In this document: positions 6,746-12,602 of the stretch, piece after piece
Numbering within the stretch: position 1 is the stretch's first letter
Layout: every line of letters starts with the position of its first letter
Source: Nitrospiraceae bacterium
Lineage (GTDB): Bacteria > Nitrospirota > Nitrospiria > Nitrospirales > UBA8639
Assembly: GCA_003523945.1 (NCBI GenBank)
Contig: DOFS01000210.1
Location: 1-12,602 of the forward strand
Direction: 5' to 3'
DNA length: 12,602 bases
Position numbers and translations under genes: made by a program
The notes under the pieces: model-generated
The model's input: the letters and a program-made list of their open reading frames with translations, nothing else
What the model was told of the DNA's origin: nothing
The model's database searches: none

Positions 6746-8191
6746 TTATTGCAAATTCTGGTGGATCACAATCTTTGTTTCGCCTTTTTTGAGTTGAAGA
6801 CGATGGTGTTGAGTCGTTCCAACCTCTCGTCCGTAATGATCCATGGATTGGATGGCTACGGAATAGTCACCCGGTTCAACCCACAGTCGCGTCAGCTGGA
6901 TTTCACCTGGCAGAGTGCGCCACGTTCGAATATCGGCTTCTTCAGTCGCCAGAGCAAATATGCGGGCAATCCCGCCCACCAACGGACCGATCCAATCCTG
7001 ATTATTCCGCCCCGCCACAGCCCTGGCCCCAAGGCCTATGCCTTCAGCAGCGGCCATTTTCATAGCGGTTCGGGCCACCGCCCGCAGCACGAGGCCATCG
7101 TAATCATCAGCCAGATTTTTTTCGGCCACGGCGGCAATATCATACACCCGCTCCGATTGGGTTTTAAAACGGTCTGTCTGAGTTTTGGCCTCTATCACAT
7201 CATAGGCTAACGAGGTTTTTTGCATCGTAAATCGGGGTAAGGCAATTCGGGCAATTCGTCCGTGAATGCCATACAGCAGCGATTCCCCTCCTCTCGTTTC
7301 CCGAGTACTCCGGCCAAACCCGGGTTTAGTAAGGGCCACAAGGTACAAGGCGTCCAAACTCACGGGAACGTCAATGAATAAGTCTTCTTTCTTTGGACCT
7401 TGCCCGTGATAACTCATCACAATGAGTTGGGCCCCGGTGGATTCACCATCAGGGGCGGTAGAAATACCCACTTCCGAATATTTTTCCCGATACTGCCTGG
7501 CCTCGTCAGCCAAGCCCAGTCGTTGGGCCGTTCGAATCAGGTCAGCTTTTAAAATATCAGGAAAAACGACCCGGGACCACGCCTGACTGTCCAAGTACAC
7601 TTGCTCCGCTTTTCGATACCCGACATACGCATTATTGAGATCACCCGTAATGTCATAAAGCAGTCCCACCAAATAACGGGCAAACGGATCCTCTTGGTAG
7701 GTCTCTTTTCCCTCCTGTTTATCATGAAGGACATTCAGCCGGTGATCAATCCTCCGGCCTTCCACCAACGCCTCATTCCACTGTTCGAGCGAGGCATAGT
7801 TCAGCGCTTTCACGACGTGAATCATGACATGTTCATAAGGAGCCCCTTCAAAGGGCCGTCGAGCTTCATTGACGAGCAGAGCCGAGGCTTCGTCTCGAAG
7901 GCGCTTCGTATACAGATCCTCGACCAGGATATAGGCCTCTTCCAGAACCTTGTTGCTTTCGACAAACTGTTCAGCCAAATGAAGCGCCATGCCCAGTTCC
8001 AGGAGATAGAGCAAGCGATCCTTGGAACCATAGTCCGGCTTTGCCGATTGAATAATTTGGACAGCCTGGTCTGAATTGCCCGCCAACAGGCTGCGTTCTA
8101 CCTGAGCGTAGTGAGACATGGGCCCGCTACAGCCAACAATGAGGATGGCTCCAAGCACAACCAACAACAGGATCCTCGGTTGCACGGTCAT
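6746..8191 (-). CDS. COG3014-type lipoprotein with TPR-like helical region (481 aa)
   Basis: This is a predicted lipoprotein with a canonical lipobox IVGC (Cys21). Residues about 25-235 are helical and TPR-like: repeated A-rich helix pairs, and the PYEHVMIHVVKALNYAS stretch followed by EALVEGRRID (about 118-149) that I associate with COG3014 proteins. From about 243 (GAQLIVMSYHGQGPKKED) the sequence turns beta-rich. TEEADIRTWRTLPGEIQLTR (416-435) and WVEPGDY (437-443) are further family-like signatures near the C terminus. COG3014 genes commonly sit beside LpoB and LPP20 genes, exactly as here, which supports both calls. No Shine-Dalgarno is visible at the ATG (8191); a 12-base palindrome lies just upstream and a stop at 8246 closes the frame without another good start. 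It lies 124 bases after the LpoB gene and abuts the long LPP20 gene with no gap. A scaffold role in an outer-membrane complex is inferred. Confidence 0.82.
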   Translation of the reverse strand: MTVQPRILLLVVLGAILIVGCSGPMSHYAQVERSLLAGNSDQAVQIIQSAKPDYGSKDRLLYLLELGMALHLAEQFVESNKVLEEAYILVEDLYTKRLRDEASALLVNEARRPFEGAPYEHVMIHVVKALNYASLEQWNEALVEGRRIDHRLNVLHDKQEGKETYQEDPFARYLVGLLYDITGDLNNAYVGYRKAEQVYLDSQAWSRVVFPDILKADLIRTAQRLGLADEARQYREKYSEVGISTAPDGESTGAQLIVMSYHGQGPKKEDLFIDVPVSLDALYLVALTKPGFGRSTRETRGGESLLYGIHGRIARIALPRFTMQKTSLAYDVIEAKTQTDRFKTQSERVYDIAAVAEKNLADDYDGLVLRAVARTAMKMAAAEGIGLGARAVAGRNNQDWIGPLVGGIARIFALATEEADIRTWRTLPGEIQLTRLWVEPGDYSVAIQSMDHYGREVGTTQHHRLQLKKGETKIVIHQNLQ

Positions 8192-8199
8192 CGGGAAAG

Positions 8200-8211
8200 G
8201 GCCACGTGGCC
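8200..8211. repeat. 12-base perfect palindrome upstream of the COG3014 gene
   Basis: GGCCACGTGGCC is fully self-complementary and ends 8 bases before the ATG at 8191 (minus strand). It covers the place where a Shine-Dalgarno would be expected. It could be a protein-binding site or affect translation start, or it may be chance. Confidence 0.4.
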
Positions 8212-8315
8212 AAGGTGGGAGACGAAAAAACAGAGCCCCGGGCGGTTAAAGCCAAGGCGAAAGAAGTACTGAAAAACCGACCGAACGTCTCGCAAGGGCA
8301 ACAAAAGGCACGGCG

Positions 8316-8945
8316 TTAAAAGAGCAGACGTTTGCGCTCGACGACTTTTTTGATTTTTTTCTGCCCGTACCAGGATTTCACATTCGTTTCGACATTAATG
8401 AGATCTAAATCGACCTGATAATAGATTCCTTTGACACCATCAGATTCATCCACAATGGTACTGATCGTCCCCTTCATCATAAAATCTGCACCCAATTCCT
8501 GCCCCGGGCGTTTCTGGGTATCTTCCCTCGCATGAACAGCTTGTTCCTGCCGTTCCTGGCGAATTTCTTCGCGATCCCGTTGACTTGCCACAAAGAGCAC
8601 TCTTTGAGAATTGGTCATTTCCCGTTCCAAGTCCGTCACAAAGGTGCCCACATCGATATGCTCATGGCTTTTATTGAGGATTGTCCCGACAATCACCGTG
8701 GGGACCCGGTTGTGTTGGTTGGAAAAGTTTTCCAACCAGGGCTGGTTCACCATTTCTTTCATCATCGCTTCGGCAACCAACTTAGAGTCGGTGTCATTCC
8801 ATCGGCCACTAAAATCCGTCACAAGCCCAGGATCCACCCGGGTCACCTTTCTTTCTTTTCCGCATCCACCCAGCAAGAGGAGACAGAGGCAGGGAGCAAC
8901 CACCGCACACGATTTGATTAACCGAAATATGAAGGGCAAGGTCAT
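8316..8945 (-). CDS. lpoB: LpoB-like penicillin-binding protein activator lipoprotein (209 aa)
   Basis: In E. coli, LpoB is an outer-membrane lipoprotein that reaches through peptidoglycan to activate the synthase PBP1b. This protein has a leader ending in LGGC (Cys28). DFSGRWNDTDSKLVAEAM (44-61) is typical of the broader COG3417 family. The globular core has VPTVIVGTILNKS (81-93), a charged helix (DREEIRQERQEQ, about 124-135), ELGADFMMKG (150-159) and a C-terminal beta stretch ending in WYGQKKIKK. It lacks the long proline-rich linker of the E. coli protein. The PBP1b link is established only for gammaproteobacteria, so the exact partner here is open. AAAGGA directly abuts the ATG at 8945 with no spacing, whereas a TTG two codons later (8939) would have about 6 bases. 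The true start may be that TTG, giving 207 residues. It is second in the cluster, 56 bases after the short LPP20 gene. Confidence 0.85.
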   Translation of the reverse strand: MTLPFIFRLIKSCAVVAPCLCLLLLGGCGKERKVTRVDPGLVTDFSGRWNDTDSKLVAEAMMKEMVNQPWLENFSNQHNRVPTVIVGTILNKSHEHIDVGTFVTDLEREMTNSQRVLFVASQRDREEIRQERQEQAVHAREDTQKRPGQELGADFMMKGTISTIVDESDGVKGIYYQVDLDLINVETNVKSWYGQKKIKKVVERKRLLF

Positions 8946-9001
8946 TCCTTTGTTATGATAATGATGAACCAGGACGGCAAAACACCGTCAACTAACCAGA
9001 A

Positions 9002-9574
9002 TCAAAGTCCTCCCGGACGCTTCGCTTCTTCCTGTTCCAGCTTTTTAAAGGCCTTTTCGGCATTCTTGCGGACAAACTCCCGCACCTCTTCGTCCAGTTC
9101 CTGTGCTTGTTGAAGGGCTTCTTTCATTTCCTCAAAGGACAGCTTGGTCAACACATAATAGGTTGACGTCTCTTCATCTTTGTAACGGTCAATGGGACGG
9201 ACTCCATTTAAGGTCACCGCCGAAAACGTCTTGACGGCTCGCTCGACATTTTGCTCTTCTGTTGACTTGGTGAAATTCCCTGCGGTAGTTGAGGCCGCAT
9301 AATCCTGCATGAGATAGGCGGTATAGGTCCGAAAAGTTTTTGCCAACTCGGCTCGCGCGCGGTTTTCAGCGGTTTCCCAGGCAAGTGGTTCATTTTTCAC
9401 ACCGACCACCGCCCCTACGCCATAAATAGACTTATTATCATCGGCGTTCATGACACCCGATCCATCCTCAACCCAGTTGGGAGGACCTCCACATGCCACA
9501 AGGAGGCAAGTAAGAAAGGCAAACCCTGCGAGGCGGAGAACAATCTGACGCGTATCATGGCCTGATTTTTTCAT
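9002..9574 (-). CDS. LPP20-family lipoprotein, short form (190 aa)
   Basis: This is a predicted lipoprotein with lipobox LVAC (Cys28) after a hydrophobic leader. The mature N terminus PPNWVEDG and the SIYGVGAVVG strand, followed by an alanine-rich helix (AWETAENRARAELAKTF), match the LPP20 pattern. The same PPxW and YxxGxG arrangement appears in the long LPP20 gene at 5648-6745. Residues about 105-155 continue the alpha/beta domain (GVRPIDRY, TYYVLTKLSFEEM). The tail from 158 on is a highly charged helix. Shine-Dalgarno AGGA lies about 8 bases before the ATG at 9574. This is the promoter-proximal gene of the four-gene lipoprotein cluster, with a strong promoter at 9636-9664 and a leader of about 54 bases. 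Its biochemical role is unknown; the LpoB neighbour points to cell-wall or outer-membrane work. Confidence 0.85.
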   Translation of the reverse strand: MKKSGHDTRQIVLRLAGFAFLTCLLVACGGPPNWVEDGSGVMNADDNKSIYGVGAVVGVKNEPLAWETAENRARAELAKTFRTYTAYLMQDYAASTTAGNFTKSTEEQNVERAVKTFSAVTLNGVRPIDRYKDEETSTYYVLTKLSFEEMKEALQQAQELDEEVREFVRKNAEKAFKKLEQEEAKRPGGL

Positions 9575-9613
9575 TAGGGTATCCTAACTTTTTGAGAAAA
9601 TTTTATGAGAGTT

Positions 9614-9624
9614 GTCTGTCAGAC
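9614..9624. repeat. Small inverted repeat at the start of the lipoprotein transcript
   Basis: GTCTG (9614-9618), T, CAGAC (9620-9624) is a perfect 5-base inverted repeat. It lies just downstream of the predicted transcription start of the lipoprotein cluster, where a repressor operator could sit. Its short length makes chance a real possibility. Confidence 0.3.
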
Positions 9625-9635
9625 GGGTTAAGAAA

Positions 9636-9664
9636 ATGCTAGCATTGGCCCTACAACCTGTCAA
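9636..9664 (-). promoter_or_regulatory. Strong sigma70 promoter of the lipoprotein cluster
   Basis: On the minus strand a perfect -35 TTGACA (plus 9659-9664) is followed after exactly 17 bases by TAGCAT (plus 9636-9641). A TG one base ahead of the -10 gives the extended form TGCTAGCAT. Transcription would start near 9629, leaving a leader of about 54 bases before the ATG at 9574. This is the best promoter in the window. Confidence 0.72.
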
Positions 9665-9743
9665 GAAATCTGGACTTTTTACTGTCTCACCCTGTTTCAC
9701 ATCGAATTGCATTCATCATTATTCGAAGGCAAACAGGAAGACG

Positions 9744-9750
9744 AAGGAGG
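9744..9750 (+). promoter_or_regulatory. Ribosome-binding site that sets the start of the 56-residue gene
   Basis: AAGGAGG, a near-perfect anti-16S match, lies 7 bases ahead of GTG at 9758. It overrides a TTG at 9707 that gives a longer reading without a ribosome site. Confidence 0.75.
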
Positions 9751-9757
9751 ACGCATT

Positions 9758-9928
9758 GTGAGTGAGGTAACGATTGAAGATGGCATTATACGAGTGAAAG
9801 AACTGGTTATTCAGGATGGAAAAGCCGCCAAGGTCTTGGCTGAATATCCAGAAGCTAGGTGGGCCGAAATCACCCGGCGTGCGGTAAAGATTGGCCTGGG
9901 CTACTTAAAAGGAGGGGCAGAGCCTTGA
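9758..9928 (+). CDS. Small hypothetical protein, 56 aa
   Basis: This is a short cytoplasmic protein starting at GTG 9758, chosen because AAGGAGG (9744-9750) lies 7 bases upstream. An earlier in-frame TTG at 9707 would add 17 residues but has no ribosome site. The N-terminal third is beta-rich (VTIEDGIIRVKELVIQDG). The rest is a helical segment (AAKVLAEYPEARWAEITRRA, then VKIGLGYL). From memory this resembles the N-terminal segment of larger proteins that begin with a short beta hairpin and then a V.KFL.E.PEE-type helix. It could therefore be a free-standing version or a truncated remnant of such a protein; I cannot confirm this. The gene stands alone, divergent from the lipoprotein cluster and convergent with the DUF3015-like gene. 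No function is assigned. Confidence 0.65.
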   Translation: MSEVTIEDGIIRVKELVIQDGKAAKVLAEYPEARWAEITRRAVKIGLGYLKGGAEP

Positions 9929-10014
9929 CCAGTTCCTCCATCCTCTTAATTGCCTAAATGCTTTTTAAATAATGATGAATGTCACAAATGGGAAACACTC
10001 CGTGGCCGGGATGT

Positions 10015-10031
10015 TAACCCCACCCGGGTTA
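10015..10031. repeat. Hairpin overlapping the stop codon of the DUF3015-like gene
   Basis: TAACCC (10015-10020), a 5-base loop, and GGGTTA (10026-10031) form a perfect 6-base stem. An overlapping pair, CCGGG (10006-10010) and CCCGG (10023-10027), is an alternative. It lies in the gap between convergent genes but has no T-run on either side, so a terminator role is weakly supported. Confidence 0.3.
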
Positions 10032-10466
10032 TAGATTTGAGGACGCAGAATCAATTCCGGCTTGGCGGGCATGACCGATAAACCTGTTTAACTGATCATC
10101 TCCAAGAAAAATGGGGATCTCGACCAGCACGGGGTACTCGTTCTGAATCAATTCCTGAAAGTGAGCCTGTTGATGAGATGGGACATCTAAAATCGTCCCC
10201 AAGGCCTGAACATACTCTCCGTGTCCCTGGGCAATTTCTTGAAGAAGGCTGTCATGATTGGTTGCCACAAAGGCTCTGGCATGTTCTCCGCGTTTGACAA
10301 GGCCATCTTCCGTCCACCAGGATTTGCCCGTGCTGGAAGACAGAAATTCGGTGGTGCCATCGGTAGTGGTATCGAGTGTCGCTTTAATCGTGCAACCGGA
10401 AAAACCGCTCAATAGGAATAACCCCAAAACTGCGAGGCTTTGAATTGTTCTAAATTTTTGCATCAT
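10029..10466 (-). CDS. DUF3015-like lipoprotein, 145 aa
   Basis: This is a small predicted lipoprotein of unknown function. The leader ends in GFSGC (Cys25), an acceptable though not ideal lipobox. The mature part begins with a Thr-rich stretch (LDTTTDGTTEFLSSSTG), then GKSWWTEDGLVK (47-58). A helical core follows with AFVATNHDSLLQEIAQGHGE (65-84), YVQALGTIL and FQELIQNEYPVLV. The FVxxNxxxLxxExAxGxGEYxxAL pattern is what I associate with the C-terminal part of the DUF3015 family. A good Shine-Dalgarno, AAGGAG (plus 10474-10479), lies 7 bases before the ATG at 10466; the adjacent second Met (10463) is less well spaced. It is a single gene, divergent from the DUF4301 gene across 177 bases that hold no convincing promoter pair. 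It shares envelope localisation with the lipoprotein cluster but is not in the same transcript. Confidence 0.75.
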   Translation of the reverse strand: MMQKFRTIQSLAVLGLFLLSGFSGCTIKATLDTTTDGTTEFLSSSTGKSWWTEDGLVKRGEHARAFVATNHDSLLQEIAQGHGEYVQALGTILDVPSHQQAHFQELIQNEYPVLVEIPIFLGDDQLNRFIGHARQAGIDSASSNL

Positions 10467-10643
10467 GATGATTCTCCTTAACTGAGTTCATGGACATGAC
10501 AGAGACGTCTTGGCAGTTTAGAATAGGGTGTTCGTCGAATCTGGTGCATCAAAACTTTGGCATTTTTCATCATGAAACACAACTAGCGTCTTTTGTGATT
10601 TTTTACGAATAACCTTGAGTAAGTCCTGAAATCCCCTAGCGCC

Positions 10644-12200
10644 ATGCTGACACCTGAGGATCATCTTGAATTAATTCGACGAGGACTTTCTACGTTCCAG
10701 GTGGAATCACAACTTCAGCGACTACGTCATGGAGTCCCACCGATCACCATCATTCGTCCATGCCGGTTGAATGATGGAATTGTCCAACTCCGTCCAGAAA
10801 CCTTTCCGCAGTATCAACGACAATTTGACGCTGCCTGGCAGGCGGATCGGGTTAGTAAATTTATTCCTGCATCCGGAGCTGCCACTCGCATGTTCAATGA
10901 TCTCCTTAAATTTTTATCCGAAGAGGCCTCACCTGAATCCCCCTCCAGTCAGGCACCTACTCTTCCCCATGCTGTCGACCAGGCATGGACGCGCTTGCTG
11001 GATTTCCCGTTTATTCCGGACCTGGAAAAGTACCTCCATGGGCAGGGGCAAGCCCCTCCAACCGATCAGCATGCGCACGATCTCAATACGATTCTTCAAG
11101 CGGTCCTGAAGACACCGGGCCTTGGCTATGCCGAATTGCCCAAGGCGCTGCTCTCTTTCCATCGATACGAAGAAGGGCCCCGCACCTCACTCGAAGAACA
11201 TATCCATGAAGCCATCAGATATCACCCCAATCCAGTAAACCCAATAAAGATTCATTTGACCGTCTCTCCGCAATTTGAACAGGCCATCAGGAACCACCTA
11301 CAGACCATCCAACAGACATTGCAAAAACAGGGCTGGAAACTTGACTGCACGGTCTCCTTTCAAAAACCGTCGACCGACACCGTTGCTCTGGACTCGGACA
11401 ACCAGCTTTTTCGGGACGACGATGGCAAACTGGTCTTTCGCCCGGGAGGCCATGGTGCGTTGTTGGAAAATTTGAATGACTACCAGGGAGATATTGTTTT
11501 CATTTCCAATATTGATAATGTTGTTCCTGACCATTTGAAAGATCCCATCATCTCATGGAGAAAGGCATTGGGAGGATACCTGGTTGAGCTTCAACAACAG
11601 GTGTTCCAACACATAGAACAACTCAGCTCAGTCCCGGTAGATGCGAAAAGGGTCCAGCAAGCCGAAGCCTGTATCCAACAAGAACTTCTTCTCCCCCTTC
11701 CCCAGTCGTATCGAGAATTGGCACTACCGGATCAAGCCACATTACTGAAGCAATACTTAGATCGGCCCATCCGGGTCTGCGGCGTCGTGCCCAATACCGG
11801 CGACCCGGGCGGAGGGCCATTTTGGGTCGCGCACCCCGAGGACGCCCCGTCCAGACAAATCGTCGAGCAATCACAGGTCAATCCCGATTCTGAAGCTCAA
11901 CAAAAACTGTTTGCCTCCGGAACCCATTTCAACCCGGTCGATTTGGTCTGCGGAGTCCGCGATTTTCAGGGCAATCCATTCAACCTCCTGGAGTTCGTGG
12001 ATCCCGGCACCGGCTTCATCGGCATGAAATCCTACCAGGGTCGTCCCCTCAAAGCCTTGGAATGGCCAGGATTGTGGAATGGAGGAATGGCCCATTGGAT
12101 TACCATTTTCGTGGAAATCCCTCGCGCCAATTTTAATCCCGTCAAAACCTTTCTGGATTGGCTTCACCCGGCCCATCAACCTCAGAAGAATCGGAAGTAA
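10644..12200 (+). CDS. DUF4301 family protein, possible nucleotidyltransferase (518 aa)
   Basis: This is a cytoplasmic protein of typical DUF4301 length. Family hallmarks in order are SKFIPASGAATRMFNDLL (71-88), KIHLTVSPQF (202-211), FRPGGHGALLENLN (265-278), DIVFISNIDNV (283-293), RVCGVVPNTGDPGGGPFW (377-394), THFNPVDLVCG (437-447) and PGLWNGGMAHW (475-485). The family has no firmly assigned activity that I know. The Gly-rich N-terminal PASGAATRM loop, followed by GHGALLENL and then a hydrophobic strand ending in NIDN, strongly recalls UDP-glucose and UDP-N-acetylhexosamine pyrophosphorylases. There a GHG segment and an N.DN strand line the uridine- and sugar-binding site. A nucleotidyltransferase-like (GT-A) fold is therefore my inference. 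The ATG at 10644 has no clear Shine-Dalgarno. The next gene is a pyrophosphatase, which would pull a PPi-releasing reaction forward. Confidence 0.88.
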   Translation: MLTPEDHLELIRRGLSTFQVESQLQRLRHGVPPITIIRPCRLNDGIVQLRPETFPQYQRQFDAAWQADRVSKFIPASGAATRMFNDLLKFLSEEASPESPSSQAPTLPHAVDQAWTRLLDFPFIPDLEKYLHGQGQAPPTDQHAHDLNTILQAVLKTPGLGYAELPKALLSFHRYEEGPRTSLEEHIHEAIRYHPNPVNPIKIHLTVSPQFEQAIRNHLQTIQQTLQKQGWKLDCTVSFQKPSTDTVALDSDNQLFRDDDGKLVFRPGGHGALLENLNDYQGDIVFISNIDNVVPDHLKDPIISWRKALGGYLVELQQQVFQHIEQLSSVPVDAKRVQQAEACIQQELLLPLPQSYRELALPDQATLLKQYLDRPIRVCGVVPNTGDPGGGPFWVAHPEDAPSRQIVEQSQVNPDSEAQQKLFASGTHFNPVDLVCGVRDFQGNPFNLLEFVDPGTGFIGMKSYQGRPLKALEWPGLWNGGMAHWITIFVEIPRANFNPVKTFLDWLHPAHQPQKNRK

Positions 12201-12297
12201 CCAGTACCCGGTTGGGTGAACATCCCTTCCTATTCTCTTCGTTCTTTTCCAATACTCTACAACGCCGCCCAGGCATGCCTTGGAAGTTAAGATGCGA

Positions 12298-12334
12298 GAG
12301 ATGCGGACCGAAACGTAATGGAGGTCCGCACCTC
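12298..12334. repeat. Strong inverted repeat in the DUF4301-pyrophosphatase gap
   Basis: TGCGGACC (12302-12309) and GGTCCGCA (12323-12330) are perfect 8-base arms around a 13-base loop. After one mismatch (12301/12331) the stem continues with GAG (12298-12300) and CTC (12332-12334). It ends 35 bases before the ATG at 12370, and five T's follow at 12347-12351. It could be a terminator or attenuator for the pyrophosphatase gene, though the T-run is rather distant for a classic intrinsic terminator. Confidence 0.5.
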
Positions 12335-12369
12335 GACTCAGAACAATTTTTCACACACCCGGAATTTTC

Positions 12370-12602
12370 ATGAACGATCAAGAATTTTTTTCCCTATGGC
12401 AAAACTTTGGGTTCCCATGTAAATCCCATCCCTGGCACGGTGTCGAAATTGGAGAAGAGGCACCCCACACGGTCACGGTCTACGTCGAAATCGTGCCCAC
12501 CGATACTGTCAAATATGAATTGGATAAACAGTCAGGCCATTTACGCGTGGACCGGCCTCAGCGCTATTCCAATGTCTGTCCCACGCTGTATGGATTAATT
12601 CC
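12370..12602 (+). CDS. ppa: Inorganic pyrophosphatase, family I, 5' part (runs off the window)
   Basis: The enzyme hydrolyses pyrophosphate to phosphate with Mg2+ and drives biosynthetic reactions forward; it is soluble and cytoplasmic. The visible 77 complete codons begin at ATG 12370 with no stop before the window ends. VTVYVEIVPTDTVKYELDKQ (35-54) and HLRVDRPQRYSN (57-68) are clear family I elements. Glu40, Lys48, Glu50, Arg62 and Tyr74 line up with E. coli PPase Glu20, Lys29, Glu31, Arg43 and Tyr55. The main Asp metal ligands would lie beyond the window. The HPWHG start (20-24), EIVPTD and DRPQRYSN wording matches the Bacteroidetes/Chlamydia subgroup better than the E. coli one. Only a weak GGAA ribosome site is seen. 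The gene follows DUF4301 by 169 bases that contain a strong inverted repeat, so it may be separately regulated. Confidence 0.9.
   Translation, partial: MNDQEFFSLWQNFGFPCKSHPWHGVEIGEEAPHTVTVYVEIVPTDTVKYELDKQSGHLRVDRPQRYSNVCPTLYGLI

Noticed and set aside
6749..7210. Plus-strand reading of 153 aa antisense to the COG3014 gene
   Set aside because: It has no ribosome site and lies fully within a well-supported lipoprotein gene.
7601..8074. Plus-strand reading of 157 aa antisense to the COG3014 gene
   Set aside because: The composition looks like reverse-frame translation of helical coding sequence; it has no start signal or family motif.
8143..8318. Plus-strand Lys/Ala-rich open frame across the lpoB-COG3014 gap
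   Set aside because: It has no start codon with a ribosome site, half of it is antisense to the COG3014 leader, and it reflects a purine-rich strand.
10500..10643. Possible promoters for the DUF3015-like and DUF4301 genes (for example TATTCT on minus, TTGTGA on plus)
   Set aside because: No -35/-10 pair with acceptable spacing and matches was found on either strand.

Overview
The window looks like chromosome of a Gram-negative, envelope-rich bacterium. My best guess is the phylum Nitrospirota, Nitrospira-like and possibly one of the lower-GC marine lineages, because base composition is close to balanced by eye. The basis is the mix of families: a DUF4301 protein, a DUF3015-like lipoprotein, an LpoB/COG3014/LPP20 lipoprotein cluster, secreted HEAT-repeat paralogues, and a Bacteroidetes/Chlamydia-style soluble pyrophosphatase. 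This is an inference from gene content; no rRNA or tRNA is present. I see no CRISPR array, insertion sequence, integrase or phage gene.

Layout. (1) Positions 148-1211, minus strand: proC (pyrroline-5-carboxylate reductase, last step of proline synthesis) followed by a 61-residue conserved-looking hypothetical protein. proC has no Shine-Dalgarno but has a sigma70-type promoter whose expected start point falls on its ATG. (2) Positions 1514-4955, plus strand: three tandem genes for exported proteins of 364-370 residues, each with a signal peptide, an N-terminal domain with two conserved cysteines, HEAT-like helical repeats and a shared C-terminal block. Copies 1 and 2 share long stretches of exact nucleotide identity inside more divergent sequence, as expected after gene conversion; copy 3 is older. 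An exported helical protein (5027-5548) follows, with its own possible promoter.

(3) Positions 5648-9574, minus strand: a four-gene lipoprotein cluster. In transcription order these are a short LPP20-family lipoprotein, an LpoB-like lipoprotein, a COG3014-type lipoprotein with a TPR-like helical part, and a long LPP20-family lipoprotein. It starts from a strong promoter with a perfect -35 and an extended -10. All four carry lipoprotein signal peptides. By analogy with E. coli LpoB they may form an outer-membrane complex acting on peptidoglycan synthases.

(4) Positions 9758-10466: a 56-residue cytoplasmic hypothetical protein (plus strand) convergent with a DUF3015-like lipoprotein (minus strand). 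(5) Positions 10644-12602, plus strand: a DUF4301 protein whose central motif resembles UDP-sugar pyrophosphorylases, a spacer with a strong inverted repeat, and the 5' part of a family I inorganic pyrophosphatase that runs off the window. Pyrophosphatase beside a possible nucleotidyltransferase is biochemically sensible but unproven.
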